The translations under genes were made by a program, and so were the position numbers. The notes beneath the pieces are model-generated. The model saw only the letters and a program-made list of their open reading frames with translations, had not been told where the DNA came from and searched no databases. A stretch of DNA of 64,000 bases, from NCBI RefSeq assembly GCF_016802725.1, contig NC_052678.1:6074001-6138000 (forward strand). Reading direction: 5' to 3'. Numbering within the stretch: position 1 is the first letter of the stretch; each line of letters starts with the position of its first letter. Below are positions 27,001 through 36,108 of this stretch, piece by piece. The stretch comes from Solenopsis invicta (lineage: Eukaryota > Arthropoda > Insecta > Hymenoptera > Formicidae).

Positions 27001-28122
27001 TAAGTACTTTCAATTTTTTAAATATCCGCTATTAAAAAGATATTCTGATCGAAGATTCCTAAGAAAAATTTTGATAGAAAATATGCGTGTGCGTATTTTC
27101 CATCGAAATTTTTTTTAGGAATGATCAAATTTTTTTGATTTAACAGTTATACTTTGAGAAATTTCTATATATTTCTGACTTAAACCATCCCCAAGTAACG
27201 TCGAAATCCTTTAATATACTTTTATATTAATATTGTTTTAATACTCTATAACGTGCGGTCATATTTTTGAATTTTTCTCAAATTGTTTTTATTGATCATT
27301 ACTTGGGTTCTATTTTAAACGACTAAAGCAAATGGCCACTAAAGCAATTCTGTTATCTGAAAACATATTTGAATTGAATTAATATTCTCTTTATTTATTG
27401 AACAACTGAAAAGACAACAATAACAACTAGTACAGAAATCTTTACAACGCAAAATAAAAATTAAAAAGATCATTTCTAAAAAAATATGCATATTTAAAAA
27501 GATTTCAAATATTTATTTATAATTCTATAAAATAAAACAATTACATCATTACAGTAACGTTGTTATATATTAAATGAGTCAAGAATGCTTTTTATCATTC
27601 GAACCTTTCTATTGAGATTCGTATTATATCTATTTGCTTCGTGCACAATTGATTTCTCGTAAAAATGAAGACGAAGATGGGAAAAGGAAGATGGAATTGT
27701 AATTTTACTGTCCATTAGTGAAGCTTTATCGTTTCTTCGATAACTTAGTTTACAAATGTAATAAGATCACAAATAAAAAGACCGATAATAAAGTTTGTGC
27801 ATTGGCAACTTAATAGCGATTTGTTAGTTGACACTTGAAAATCATTTTTTATAAAACCTAGTATTTAAAAATTTACAAATTATATTTTTGCAATATTAAC
27901 AATATGTTAAACAAACGTTTTTTGTATAAAAGGACTGTAAAAACTGATAAAAATAGCCTCTATATATAGATATTAATTATATATTATTAGAGTATTGAGG
28001 CATATAATTTTATTTGCTACTATACACACATACAGCAATTGTGTTTATTGGAAAATTATAATGATAAATAAAAACTGTATTTTTTTACATATGCAGATAT
28101 ATGTATATGTATAATATATGTA

Positions 28123-28212
<90 letters not shown>

Positions 28213-30617
28213 TATATTATGTAAAATATTTTTTATAATAAATACTGGCATGTATCTTTAAAAGCGCAGAATTTCTTTTACAAGCACGCTTCACATTTCT
28301 GTCACACAAGAATACGACATCGTTATTTAAAGAGTCTCTTTCCTTGAATAGTCATGTCGCACATCTATTGCGAAGCATATTTGTAGTGACAATCGCTGTT
28401 AGAAATGAGGCTGTCCCAATAGCTATCTTTAAATTCTGCTAAATTGTAAAAACGTATTTTCTAGATTCCATTCATGTTTTACGACTTTTCTTGCCGCTAA
28501 ATCACAATACCACATTACTATATTTCTTAATATTATTTGTTATATAAACGAGAAGTTTTGTTAAATAATTGGACTGATAACCAATTTCTTATTTTCTAAT
28601 CTGTATTAATCCTCAAACAAATAAAAAAATATGAAAAAGTATATTTTTAAAAATATTTTTTTATATTATAAAAACAATATATTTTAAGTAATATATTATA
28701 AAAATAATATATTTTAAATATATGTATGATTATATTAATTTCTTGTATGTATTTTTAAATGAAAATGAATTTATTATCAGCTATTTAATTGTTTTCTCTA
28801 TACATTAGTAGCAAAATATATTTTTGATTTTTAAATACTGTGTGAACTGTATAAAGTTTACTTTAAAGTGTGTTGAAGTGTCATCCAGCAAATGTCTTTG
28901 TGATACGTCTTTCTATTTTAAAATGCATATTTTTCCTTGTATTTTCTGTTACACGTTATGCTATTCCATAAAAGATATTCTTCCTCTTCCATCTCATTAA
29001 ACATTAACTTAAATACATTTGCTTTTAGTATCATTAGCTATTATGCAAATAATGCAAAAAAGATAGACATTAGCTGTTGTACTGAGATACTTTGTAAAAG
29101 TGTGACAGGAGTAATATATATATAACGTCTATCTTACGTACCAAAAGTAAAAAGTAAAATTTAAACCAAAGTTAAGAAGAATAGTAAAGAAATAAGATCT
29201 ATTTTTTTTACTTTATCTTTTACTATATTTTACTTGAATGCTTTCTAGCACAAGTAAGAATGTAGGCAAGTCGGTTCGATATCTTTTATTGGCGGACAAA
29301 TGTGAACTGTAAACTTCCTTATTGGACATCTAAGTTGGGGTTTATGTCATACCAATTTCTCAGTGCGCCATGGAAATGTCAACGAATCCTTATATCAGAT
29401 TATTTTTATTATTTATGATAAACATAAATTTATGTTTTTAAAGAGCTGGTATTTTTTAAATAATATATATTATATATATAAGATCGTGAAGTATATAATA
29501 CAATTAAAATTTAGAACAGTTCATCAACTTTACGCCATTGCTATTAGTTTTGAAACGCGGTTCTTAAATTGAATCAGAAAATTAATATCACAGTATTAAA
29601 TTAATAATTGATTCGATACTGTTACTAATAAACATCTATAAGATTACCTCATATGGCAAAACTATAAAGAATTTATTGCAAAAAATATATTAACTAGGAT
29701 TTTGGTCATGGATCCAAAATAGTATAGATATCCTATATAGATGCTTATTAGATTAACATCAGTATTGAATTGATCATTTAATATTGTGATATTAATTTTC
29801 TGATTCAATTTAAGAGCTGCATTTCAAGATTGATAGTAACGACATGCAGTTTAAAGAACTAGAAAATATATAAAATATAACAGTATATAAAAAAGTTAGT
29901 ATAATATTCAATCAATCATAATTATTACGATATTGCAAACAAAATATATTTTTATTAATCTGTCTACTTGTGAATACAAACGCATATCTGTGTGATCAAT
30001 ACATGCAGATATAGCGACCATTGGGATAAGAGAAAATGTTACGCCACGTGCGCGCGATATCGTACGTTTCCGATATTCTGCACATAAAGATACGTCAGCG
30101 AGAAAAGGAAAAGGAATGTTTATCTACATAACGTGTACATGAAAGAGGATGCGCTATCGTATTCTCCGGAGCTTGAATTACAGATATCGGGAGCGAAGGT
30201 TTTGGGGAGGAAACGTAACAGTAGTCTATCCACAATTCTCGTTTGGGCAAATATTGACAATGTGGAAATGAAACAAAGTTACGATCGTGGCACTATTGTT
30301 ATTTAGGTTATTTAAACTGTGTTACTATCTTCTCCGGCTCTATTAGATCTACAAGAATTTTTTTACAAATTGTTGATACGTGTAATGGAATTTTTTATCT
30401 AAAACTTGAAGCACTCTTATAAAAGCTATTAAAGCATTAAGGCTTTCTTAATTACACGCTATTAAAAATAAAGGCACTTACCGGCGAATGCCAGTTGCAT
30501 GATGAAGAAATTCATACGAGATTTTCTACGTTTTCCCAGCAGAAGTCCGGCGAGGACTGCGGTATTACCAGCGACTATCACTGCAAACTGTAGCCATAGT
30601 ACCGCAAATTGCTCCGT
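11808..30617 (-). CDS. CCAPR: Crustacean cardioactive peptide receptor (class A GPCR), six-exon model lacking the first exon
   Basis: Exons 30617-30482, 25425-25228, 22559-22465, 22182-21930, 12526-12346 and 12084-11808 total 1,140 nt, exactly 380 codons with the stop. All borders are GT/AG and all phases match. Landmarks in order: TM1 (TEQFAVLWLQFAVIVAGN), TM2 aspartate (FADLLVGL), ECL1 cysteine before TM3 (NIACKLIRF), VTYSSTYVLVALSIDRYD with the DRY motif, ECL2 cysteine (QCWIDL), the ICL3 basic stretch ending IKTVKMT, CWxP in TM6 (CWSPYIVFDLLQVYG) and NPxxY in TM7 (NPIIYC). The helix sequences follow insect CCAP receptors, which couple the neuropeptide CCAP to intracellular signalling in heartbeat and ecdysis control. 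Related vasopressin/oxytocin-like and neuropeptide S receptors are the main alternatives. The extracellular N-terminus before TM1 is missing from this model. Confidence 0.88.
12346..12526 (-). CDS. CCAPR: CCAPR exon with TM6-TM7
   Basis: Acceptor GCATTTCAG| and donor ACG|GTGAGT. 181 nt encode FILCWSPYIVFDLLQVYG and QSLSSLNSAANPIIYCLF, the TM6 and TM7 signatures. It lies 9.4 kb from the preceding exon; the intron holds the tandem array described below. Confidence 0.93.
13688..13790 (+). repeat. Left inverted-repeat copy bracketing the array
   Basis: The sequence running from GTCGCTTTTCCGCAATGC through GATTGGTTCTC and TGACTTTGTGTATTCAG is about three-quarters identical to the reverse complement of 18,150-18,243. 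Confidence 0.55.
13910..13992 (-). repeat. Second left copy of the bracketing repeat, opposite orientation
   Basis: TACACATAGTCAAAATATGC through CCCTGAATAAGAATCAATCA matches 18,155-18,230 in the same direction, so with 13,688-13,790 it forms a fold-back pair. Confidence 0.5.
14160..14430. repeat. AT-rich flank, copy 1
   Basis: It contains ATATATTTATTTAGTAGAA, a run ending CACTAATTAA and TCGAATAAATATTTATTAAAA followed by TTTTTTCTCTCA. The same order recurs at about 15,560-15,767, where it leads the second block of the array. Confidence 0.6.
14431..14990 (+). repeat. Tandem array unit A (560 bases)
   Basis: First unit. Conserved core from GTTGCAATGTGCACTCTGAC through AACCGGCCGATCAGCTGG to GTGTCGTATGAATCGTGA, followed by the second-frame ORF. 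Repeats at 560-base spacing with unit B. It carries the ATG frame starting at about 14,624 and a second open frame (14,736-15,014). Confidence 0.9.
14736..15014 (+). CDS. Repeated small ORF in array unit A (function unknown)
   Basis: 92 codons, starting MVDVRRALNVIPEVEHICNE because this copy has GGTCGACG where the others have AGTCGACG. It otherwise parallels the ORFs of units C and D. Confidence 0.3.
   Translation: MVDVRRALNVIPEVEHICNELTIDPVSFASELLIRYFVNRVICNVSCRCPEMFAAPQNDIFNAEFFFIFMYYFFSILIFYDKCTRHCDSPRK
14991..15767 (+). repeat. Tandem array unit B (divergent end plus AT-rich flank copy 2)
   Basis: The core matches unit A almost base for base to about 15,300. The tail from about 15,390 is the variant GCTAAGTCGTTACTTCGC type shared with unit E. 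From about 15,560 the flank of copy 1 recurs, which explains the 780-base spacing to unit C. Confidence 0.85.
15768..16333 (+). repeat. Tandem array unit C
   Basis: Its first ~110 bases are diverged from the other units in the same way as a block-leading copy. The remainder is almost identical to unit D. Spacing to unit D is 563 bases. Confidence 0.9.
16103..16357 (+). CDS. Repeated small ORF in array unit C (function unknown)
   Basis: A frame of 84 codons beginning MIPKAEHIRNELTIDPVSIA and continuing ELLIRYFVNRVICNVSC. The same frame is kept open in all five units despite substitutions, with no frameshifting indel through the first ~50 codons. The last third is a run of F, I and Y that looks like translated AT-rich DNA. 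It may be the second exon of a split gene (see the finding on the donor-like site) or a decayed fragment. No family recognised. Confidence 0.3.
   Translation: MIPKAEHIRNELTIDPVSIASELLIRYFVNRVICNVSCRCPEKMFAALQYDIFNAEIFFIFMYHFFSILIFCDKCTRHCDSPKK
16334..16896 (+). repeat. Tandem array unit D
   Basis: Close to identical to unit C in the core and tail, 563 bases long. The two ORFs encoded in C and D differ at one residue. Confidence 0.9.
16666..16920 (+). CDS. Repeated small ORF in array unit D (function unknown)
   Basis: Same ORF as in unit C with one residue difference (MFSALQ for MFAALQ). It is listed because near identity of adjacent copies shows recent duplication or homogenisation. Confidence 0.3.
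   Translation: MIPKAEHIRNELTIDPVSIASELLIRYFVNRVICNVSCRCPEKMFSALQYDIFNAEIFFIFMYHFFSILIFCDKCTRHCDSPKK
16897..17345 (+). repeat. Tandem array unit E (terminal subtype)
   Basis: The core is as in D. From about 17,190 it has the variant shared with B: TCGTGG instead of TCGTGA, ACAAAAGGCAGAA, and GCTAAGTCG. Repeat similarity ends at about 17,345. Confidence 0.85.
17346..18149. other. AT-rich spacer between the array and the right inverted repeat
   Basis: No gene or clear repeat seen. Confidence 0.5.
18150..18243 (-). repeat. Right inverted-repeat copy bracketing the array
   Basis: TACACATAGTCAAATCTTCG through GGGCTGAATGAGAACCAATC and CGGAAAAGCGACA is the inverted counterpart of 13,688-13,790. 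Confidence 0.55.
18244..20348. other. Intron sequence of the receptor, nothing recognised
   Basis: AT-rich. Contains a T-run at 18,652-18,666 and short chance ORFs only. Confidence 0.5.
20349..20509 (-). CDS. Candidate alternative last exon within the receptor gene
   Basis: A strong acceptor (CTTTTTTTAG|) opens a 161-nt frame to TGA. Its phase fits exactly with the TM5/ICL3 exon (G carried over + CT), giving ADEDTSSEVIEKLEKFLFEL and more, 53 residues in all. An AATAAA lies inside it just before the stop. If used, it would give a receptor ending after ICL3. It is also possible that this is a chance ORF or an exon of another gene; there is no homology I recognise. Confidence 0.25.
21930..22182 (-). 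CDS. CCAPR: CCAPR exon with ECL2, TM5 and ICL3
   Basis: Acceptor TTTTATAG| and donor TTCG|GTAAGA. 253 nt encode DTMQCWIDLTPTQWKIYM, a hydrophobic TM5 ending CYTVIVVTIW, and ICL3 with RRASSRGLIPKAKIKTVK. It ends in phase 1, joining V of TM6. Confidence 0.92.
22465..22559 (-). CDS. CCAPR: CCAPR exon with TM4
   Basis: Acceptor TTGACCGCAG| and donor CAG|GTACAC. 95 nt encode WWRARALVITAWALSALF and IFLYEERRIQ, matching TM4 and the start of ECL2. Confidence 0.9.
22560..25227. other. CCAPR intron between TM3 and TM4 exons
   Basis: 2.7 kb with no exon that I can support. Includes a short CACACA stretch near 23,930-23,955. Confidence 0.6.
25228..25425 (-). CDS. CCAPR: CCAPR exon with TM2-TM3
   Basis: Acceptor TTGTTGCAG| and donor AGCT|GTGAGT bound 198 nt. 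It holds LLVGLISVLTDIIWK, the conserved Cys in GNIACK, and IDRYDAITRPMNFSGS. The split Asp codon at the start completes the TM2 aspartate. Confidence 0.92.
27046..27126. mobile_element. Short palindromic hairpin element
   Basis: The left half from TGATCGAAGATTCCTAAGAA is the reverse complement, with few mismatches, of the right half ending TTAGGAATGATCA. The centre is GCGTGTGCG. Confidence 0.55.
28126..28210. repeat. Compound (TA)n(CA)n microsatellite
   Basis: About 36 bases of pure TA alternation followed by about 48 bases of CA alternation. Confidence 0.95.
30482..30617 (-). CDS. CCAPR: CCAPR exon with TM1
   Basis: Acceptor TTTTTTTACAG| and donor GCCG|GTAAGT. 136 nt encode TEQFAVLWLQFAVIVAGN, then LLLGKRRKSRMNFFIMQL. 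It starts in phase 0, so the preceding exon must end on a codon boundary. Confidence 0.88.
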
Positions 30618-31679
30618 CTGTAAAAAAAGAGAAATGTTTTTCTCATCCCTGTGAAATTACCAACTTTATTTCTAATTTAGTTGACAAAATTCTGACTTTT
30701 TCCCGAAAAGTTTCAGGATATGTCAGGAAATTGACGCGCGAAGAAAATTTAATCAAGGAAATGTAAACAATGAAAACATACATGAAGAGTCTGTTTAACT
30801 TTTGTTATATAAAAAATTATAATTGTTCTCTTATTTTAATTAAAATTAATTTTGATACTTCTTTTTTTTGTGCTAAATTATCAAAAAAATTTTTTTTTTA
30901 TTCAGGTATTTTTTTTTTCTTTTTCTTATTCTTCAAAACTTTTTGAGAAAGAATTAAGGTTCAACCAGTTCTATCTAAACTCTGAAACATAATTTTATAA
31001 AGATCATTATTTTATTTTACAAAGAGGATTTGAATTACTATTTAAATTAAATCCAAATTATATCTAAAATTTTTATATTATTCAACCACATTGCGAATTT
31101 GTTTGTGGTGATGTCTCTATGTGTATTTGACATATAAAATCACAGTTCCAATAAATGGTAATCTCTATAAATAACGTAATGATAAATGTACGTATACACA
31201 ATTGTATATGGGTGTATTTCATAACTTGAACGTCGACGTGACAGAATGTTATTTACTGATTTGCATAATCCGAGTAAACAGTTGATTTGACGGTGAGTTC
31301 AATAGATAATACCTGTGGTCTCGTATGTGTTACACGATACGTAACGAGAGAAACATGTGAGTGATAATTTCAACATCGTTTGGATGATGCACGTCATGCG
31401 TAATATGAATAACAAACTAATTTGCTCGATCATAGACGCGGCTAATACGATAGAACGTGATTTTACGAAAATAGACAACTAGGGTGTTTTCTGTAATGAA
31501 ATTGAAACTATATTTTGTTTTAATAGTAATAACAATCAGCAATCAATTTTAAATGTTTATGAACACCTAAGTATCGATTGAAAGGAGTTTAATCTTAAGG
31601 AGTGTAATCTTAACATTTTCCAAGTAACGTATTATTAAAAAAAAAATTATTATAAACATTTCAGAATAAAAAAGGAAAA

Positions 31680-31712
<33 letters not shown>

Positions 31713-34140
31713 ATATTTGACACTATTTATAAAACACTAAAATACTTTATAAATTTATCAAATTGATATTAAAAGCAACATCCTCTCAATCGAGAAAATG
31801 ATTGAACAGTTGTATTTAAAAATAATATAAATAATAAATTTATTAATTAAATTGAACGATGGTGCGAAAGTGGACACATTTTATTGATAATGCCGTTCAA
31901 TATTACAGCTACACGAGTTGAAAATGCAACTTGAATATAATCAATCATTTTAGCTTGGAACACATACAAAAACAAGCACCAGTAATTGCCAATAACAACA
32001 AATTATTTTTAAGAGAAAATAGATCACATAATAAATTCATTTATAAGAGAAATAAGTTTCACATGTTGGTCAAAAGCACCTATTTCATTTTAGTTATAAA
32101 TTTTTCCTTTTGCTTAAATGCTAAAATGAATACAATATTTTGTTAAATTGTACAAAATAATTCTATTAATATTCTATTAAATTAATATTTTATGGCCTAT
32201 TATTAATATAATATTATTATACTATTAAGGTTTAATAGAGGTACTAAATATTCTATTAATAATATATTTGAAAATTCTATTAATTAATAATAAATTAATT
32301 GATTAAATTAAAATAAGTAATAAAGACAGAATATAACTAAATAATATAAATCTTTTTTATTGAAATAGTAAGTGCACAGATTTTTTTTAGAGAAAATTGT
32401 ATACAGATTTTTACTACATTTTGTATTAAAGCTTATAGACCTGAAATGTTTTTATGTACATTAATTAAAAGTAATTGGATTTTAACTAATGATCTGTCTC
32501 TCAGTACCGTGAATTATTTTATATTCACGGAAAAAGTTTGAACGCCTGAAAAAAACATGTTTTTAGTGTCTAGTTTGTCACAACATGAATTGTGCCTTTC
32601 GGCTTAAAAGAATTTATCGGCATTGATACTTCTTTCCCTATGGGTGTGTGAATTACTTTGGTATCTACCCATCGGGTGAGAAAATGTCGCCGAATCAACG
32701 AAAATCGTGGACCACAGAACTGCGTATCCCATTTGTCTCCTTCTCTTTTTTTCTCCGCATTCAGCACTAAATCTATGTTTCTATTCCGCAAACTGCGAAC
32801 TATGAAAGAGACGACGGCCGATTTAGGTCATCTGATCTCGTTGGGAATCGCATATCGAATATGATACCGGAGCGTCCGCGGGTTTATTCATGTAGATTTG
32901 TTTATTTGAGTGATTCAGTGACTTGATTCAGTGACTTGATCCATCAACAAGCTTTACAAATTCTAACATAGTACGCATACAATAAATACGTTTCAAAAAC
33001 GTTTTATAGAAAATAAAACTAAAAAAATGTAAACTAAAAAAATATAGAATAGGAAAACAAAGTTATCAAAATGTATAGAATATTTATAAAAGTTATTAGT
33101 TAATTATATTTATGATACTTAGATTTTATAATATATTTGTGCATGAAAGTTTATATTACGTAATATAATTACTGATTAACAAATGATGTTTTTCAGTTGA
33201 ATTTTAATTTTTTTTTTAAAGCAGTTATCGCGCAAATACGATATTTTTATGAGATTGAACTACGATTTTATTGAACTGCGAAAAAAGTATAGTCGAACGG
33301 AAAGTCAATAAAACTTTGTAATAAAACTGACGCAATAGAGAAAGTTTTCAAAAATGTTTAAACAATTAAAAATAATTTTTAAATATAACAAGAAATTTGC
33401 GTTTTTTTTTTTAAATATTATCCTATGCGAATAAATGTTCTAAAATTTCTTTTGCATTCTACATATTACTGAGCACAATAAAATATACTTGACATATTAT
33501 ACACTGAGAAATAATTGCAATAAAAATAATTGCAATTATCATAATTTAACTATAATTCAAAGTTATTTTTGGTACCACTACACTAACTATATTTATAATT
33601 ATTTTAACCATACAAATTATAGCTATTATTGAGAATAGTTGTCATTATTAAGAAACAAATAATTAAATTTACTATAATTATGATTGCATTTACAATATAG
33701 AAATATCAGTTTTATTTTTATCATCTATATTTTGCTATTTATATTATATTTGAAATTATCATAATTTATAGTAAAATTTTTTCATAATTGGTAAAATTAT
33801 GAACACAAGATTATTATTGATAAAACTGTAGCAATAATAATTATTAAAATAGAGAGTTTAATCATAATTATTTTATCACGCACACTAAATATCAAACACG
33901 TTTCTCGTGTATGATGGAAACATAAACAAATGTAATTATTTCTAACAGCATATATGATAAAATTTAAATGTGTGTGCTTAATTAGACAGAGAATATATTC
34001 TTCAGTGAATATATTAAATAAAAAATGTTCTATAATATACACTACAATTGATTGTAATTAATTTTATTGTACCAGAGCTTTTGTTTTCGAAATGCATGAT
34101 GCAAGTATTACAGAATCTATCCATTAATTCCTTGTATTTT
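30618..34140. other. AT-rich sequence upstream of the receptor TM1 exon
   Basis: No exon with matching phase for the missing receptor N-terminus was found. Includes a TA microsatellite at 31,682-31,706 and a 14-base direct repeat (GATTCAGTGACTT) near 32,910-32,940. Confidence 0.5.
32570..32834 (-). CDS. Candidate terminal exon or decayed gene fragment (unrecognised)
   Basis: An open frame to TAG encodes a charged protein end with GDKWDTQFCGPRFSLIRRHF and VIHTPIGKEVSMPINSFKPK. Composition is GC-richer than the surroundings and the residue mix is protein-like. A pyrimidine tract and CAG lie at about 32,793 on the minus strand. I do not recognise it; it could be a retroposed fragment or chance. 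Confidence 0.25.
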
Positions 34141-35357
34141 ATGTGCATTACTGTGCTATTGCTCATAAACTATCAATGCCTCGACGACGGTCCAATTTGA
34201 TTCGCGGTACCAATAGGGAGAAAGTGGCACAATGTCTAGAATATCATGTACATTGAGAATCTCCGTCGTATCTGTCTGCTGCACGACTTTCCGGTTCTCG
34301 AATGCGAAATGCAATTATTCATGTCATCCGCAAACTCGATATTGATCGTTCGATAAAGTTGATTTTGAGTTTGTCGAGTGCGAGATTCGTATGCAAAGTT
34401 TTGGACCGCGGCCGCGACCCACGGTTACACTTCTATCATTCTCCACGGTATTACTGCATTACTAAACTGGAAATGCAAAATTTGCGAGAGAATAGTTCTC
34501 GGGCAAGCGAAATGAGAGGTCAATATTTCTCAGAATATGTTGCAATTAAATTTGCGCGATCCGACAATCATGCACTTGAATTAGTCTTGAAAGTAGGGAG
34601 ATCTGATAATTGAATTTATGTTTTGAACTATGCAATTTCAAATAAATCTGTTATTTTCGCTTGTATTTATTTTGCAATATGGAACTTTGAAATTCTTTTG
34701 TATGATTATATGCAACTTTATAGATAATAATAAATTAAAATTGTAATCAAATGTGCTTGCATATTAGATACAGAATATACTACTCTAATCAAAAATAAGA
34801 TTAAAAAACCAGAATTTAATTCGTGTATCCGTACACTATCGGAACAAAAAGAATTTTGAATAGAAAGTGAAAAATGTTCTCGGTAATTTGCATCGTTTTA
34901 CATTCCATCCGATTTATCTTCGCGAGTCATGCGTGAGACAACTTAAGTCACGCATATGCATGTCCATCGTGTATAGCAAAGGCTCTGCCACCGATCGTCC
35001 CGGCGATTGTTTATTACGGTATGACCGGGGGCGCGAATAAGATCGCGTGACATGCAAGACGGCGCTTGTCGGAAGCGTCGAGACGCCCGTTTCGAGTAAG
35101 AAGTTTGATGATCGATAGAAATTGATAGCGCACGCACGGGACGAAGTTGCGAACACGCTACAGCTTCACAATTTCATCATCCAGGAAATTAACACGATAG
35201 TGTCTTGGACATCTACTGCTTGGAATGGATGAGTTTCTCTTTAATTCGAAGGAGTTAGACATTATTTGAATATAGAATTTGATTGTCTTACAACTTAAAA
35301 GAGAATAAATAGTAAAGCACGTGTCAGCCTTACAGAAATGTAATACTGGCAGTATTA

Positions 35358-35459
35358 AATTGAACAGTAATTATTATTTATTTTGAGTATTAAAAGTACT
35401 GTTGCTTAGTACTTTTAATACTTAAAATAAGTAATAATTATTGGCCAACTTAGTTCAAT
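35358..35459. mobile_element. Palindromic hairpin element
   Basis: ATTGAACAGTAATTATTATT through GTATTAAAAGTACT pairs with AGTACTTTTAATACTTAAAA through AGTTCAAT, with a 7-base loop (GTTGCTT) and a small insertion in the right arm. Confidence 0.6.
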
Positions 35460-35890
35460 ATGGCATTTACATTTTGTAAATAATTTTGTTAATAATTAAT
35501 ATTTTAAATTAAAAATTTAACGTTTACTTTTGTCAATGTGTTGTTTAATCATACGCGTCTTTTTCGTTTAGCTAAATATGCATTCTGGTGGATTACGGAG
35601 AAATATTGGCGAATAATTTTCTCAGGAATATTGTGATACAAATTATAAGAGTGACATTAATTATTCAAACTGTAGACACATTATTTTAATAATTTACATC
35701 ATTATACTCTTAAGAAAATTATTTTGCAAATGTTTTTCTAGATAATCTATCAAAATGTATATTGAACTAAACGAAAAATCTCTCTCAAGTACTTCATGAT
35801 TGAAGATCGTGCTCTCCATTTGATGCTCATGCATGTTCCACAGTAACGTCTTGTCAAACGTCAAACTCTCAATGCCTTGCTTTTCGAAAA

Positions 35891-35980
35891 GTGGTGATTA
35901 ATTAAAAATCCGATACGTTCTGAATGGATTTGAATCTGCATCTTTGGCACAAAGAGCAGACGCGCAACTCTTATCACCAC
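35891..35980 (-). ncRNA. tRNA-like element, possibly a tRNA-derived SINE
   Basis: On the minus strand the ends GTGGTGA and TCACCAC can pair as a 7-base acceptor stem. AAGAG and CTCTT form a D-arm-like stem. GATTCAAATCC resembles a TpsiC arm or B box. The remaining spacing is too long and irregular for a normal tRNA, so I take it as a degenerate or tRNA-derived element. Confidence 0.3.
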
Positions 35981-36068
35981 AAATGAAAAATATAGAATAT
36001 CATCTTTAAAACTTTAAGAATAGTGAAGAATTTGAGATTTGCAATGTAACGAAAACTATAATATTATG

Positions 36069-36073
<5 letters not shown>

Positions 36074-36102
<29 letters not shown>
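36074..36102. repeat. (CT)n microsatellite
   Basis: About 14 uninterrupted CT units followed by a T-run. Confidence 0.95.

Positions 36103-36108
<6 letters not shown>

Larger units (their letters stand above)
25426..30481. other. CCAPR intron between TM1 and TM2 exons
   Basis: 5 kb, AT-rich. Holds the hairpin at 27,046-27,126 and the TA/CA microsatellite at 28,126-28,210; no coding signal. Confidence 0.6.

Noticed and set aside
28045..28251. ORF of repeated CV and IY residues
   Set aside because: Translation of the TA/CA microsatellite.
31314..31480. Minus-strand frame ending SCNTYETT before a donor at 31,313 as first exon of the receptor
   Set aside because: It ends in phase 1, while the TM1 exon needs phase 0.
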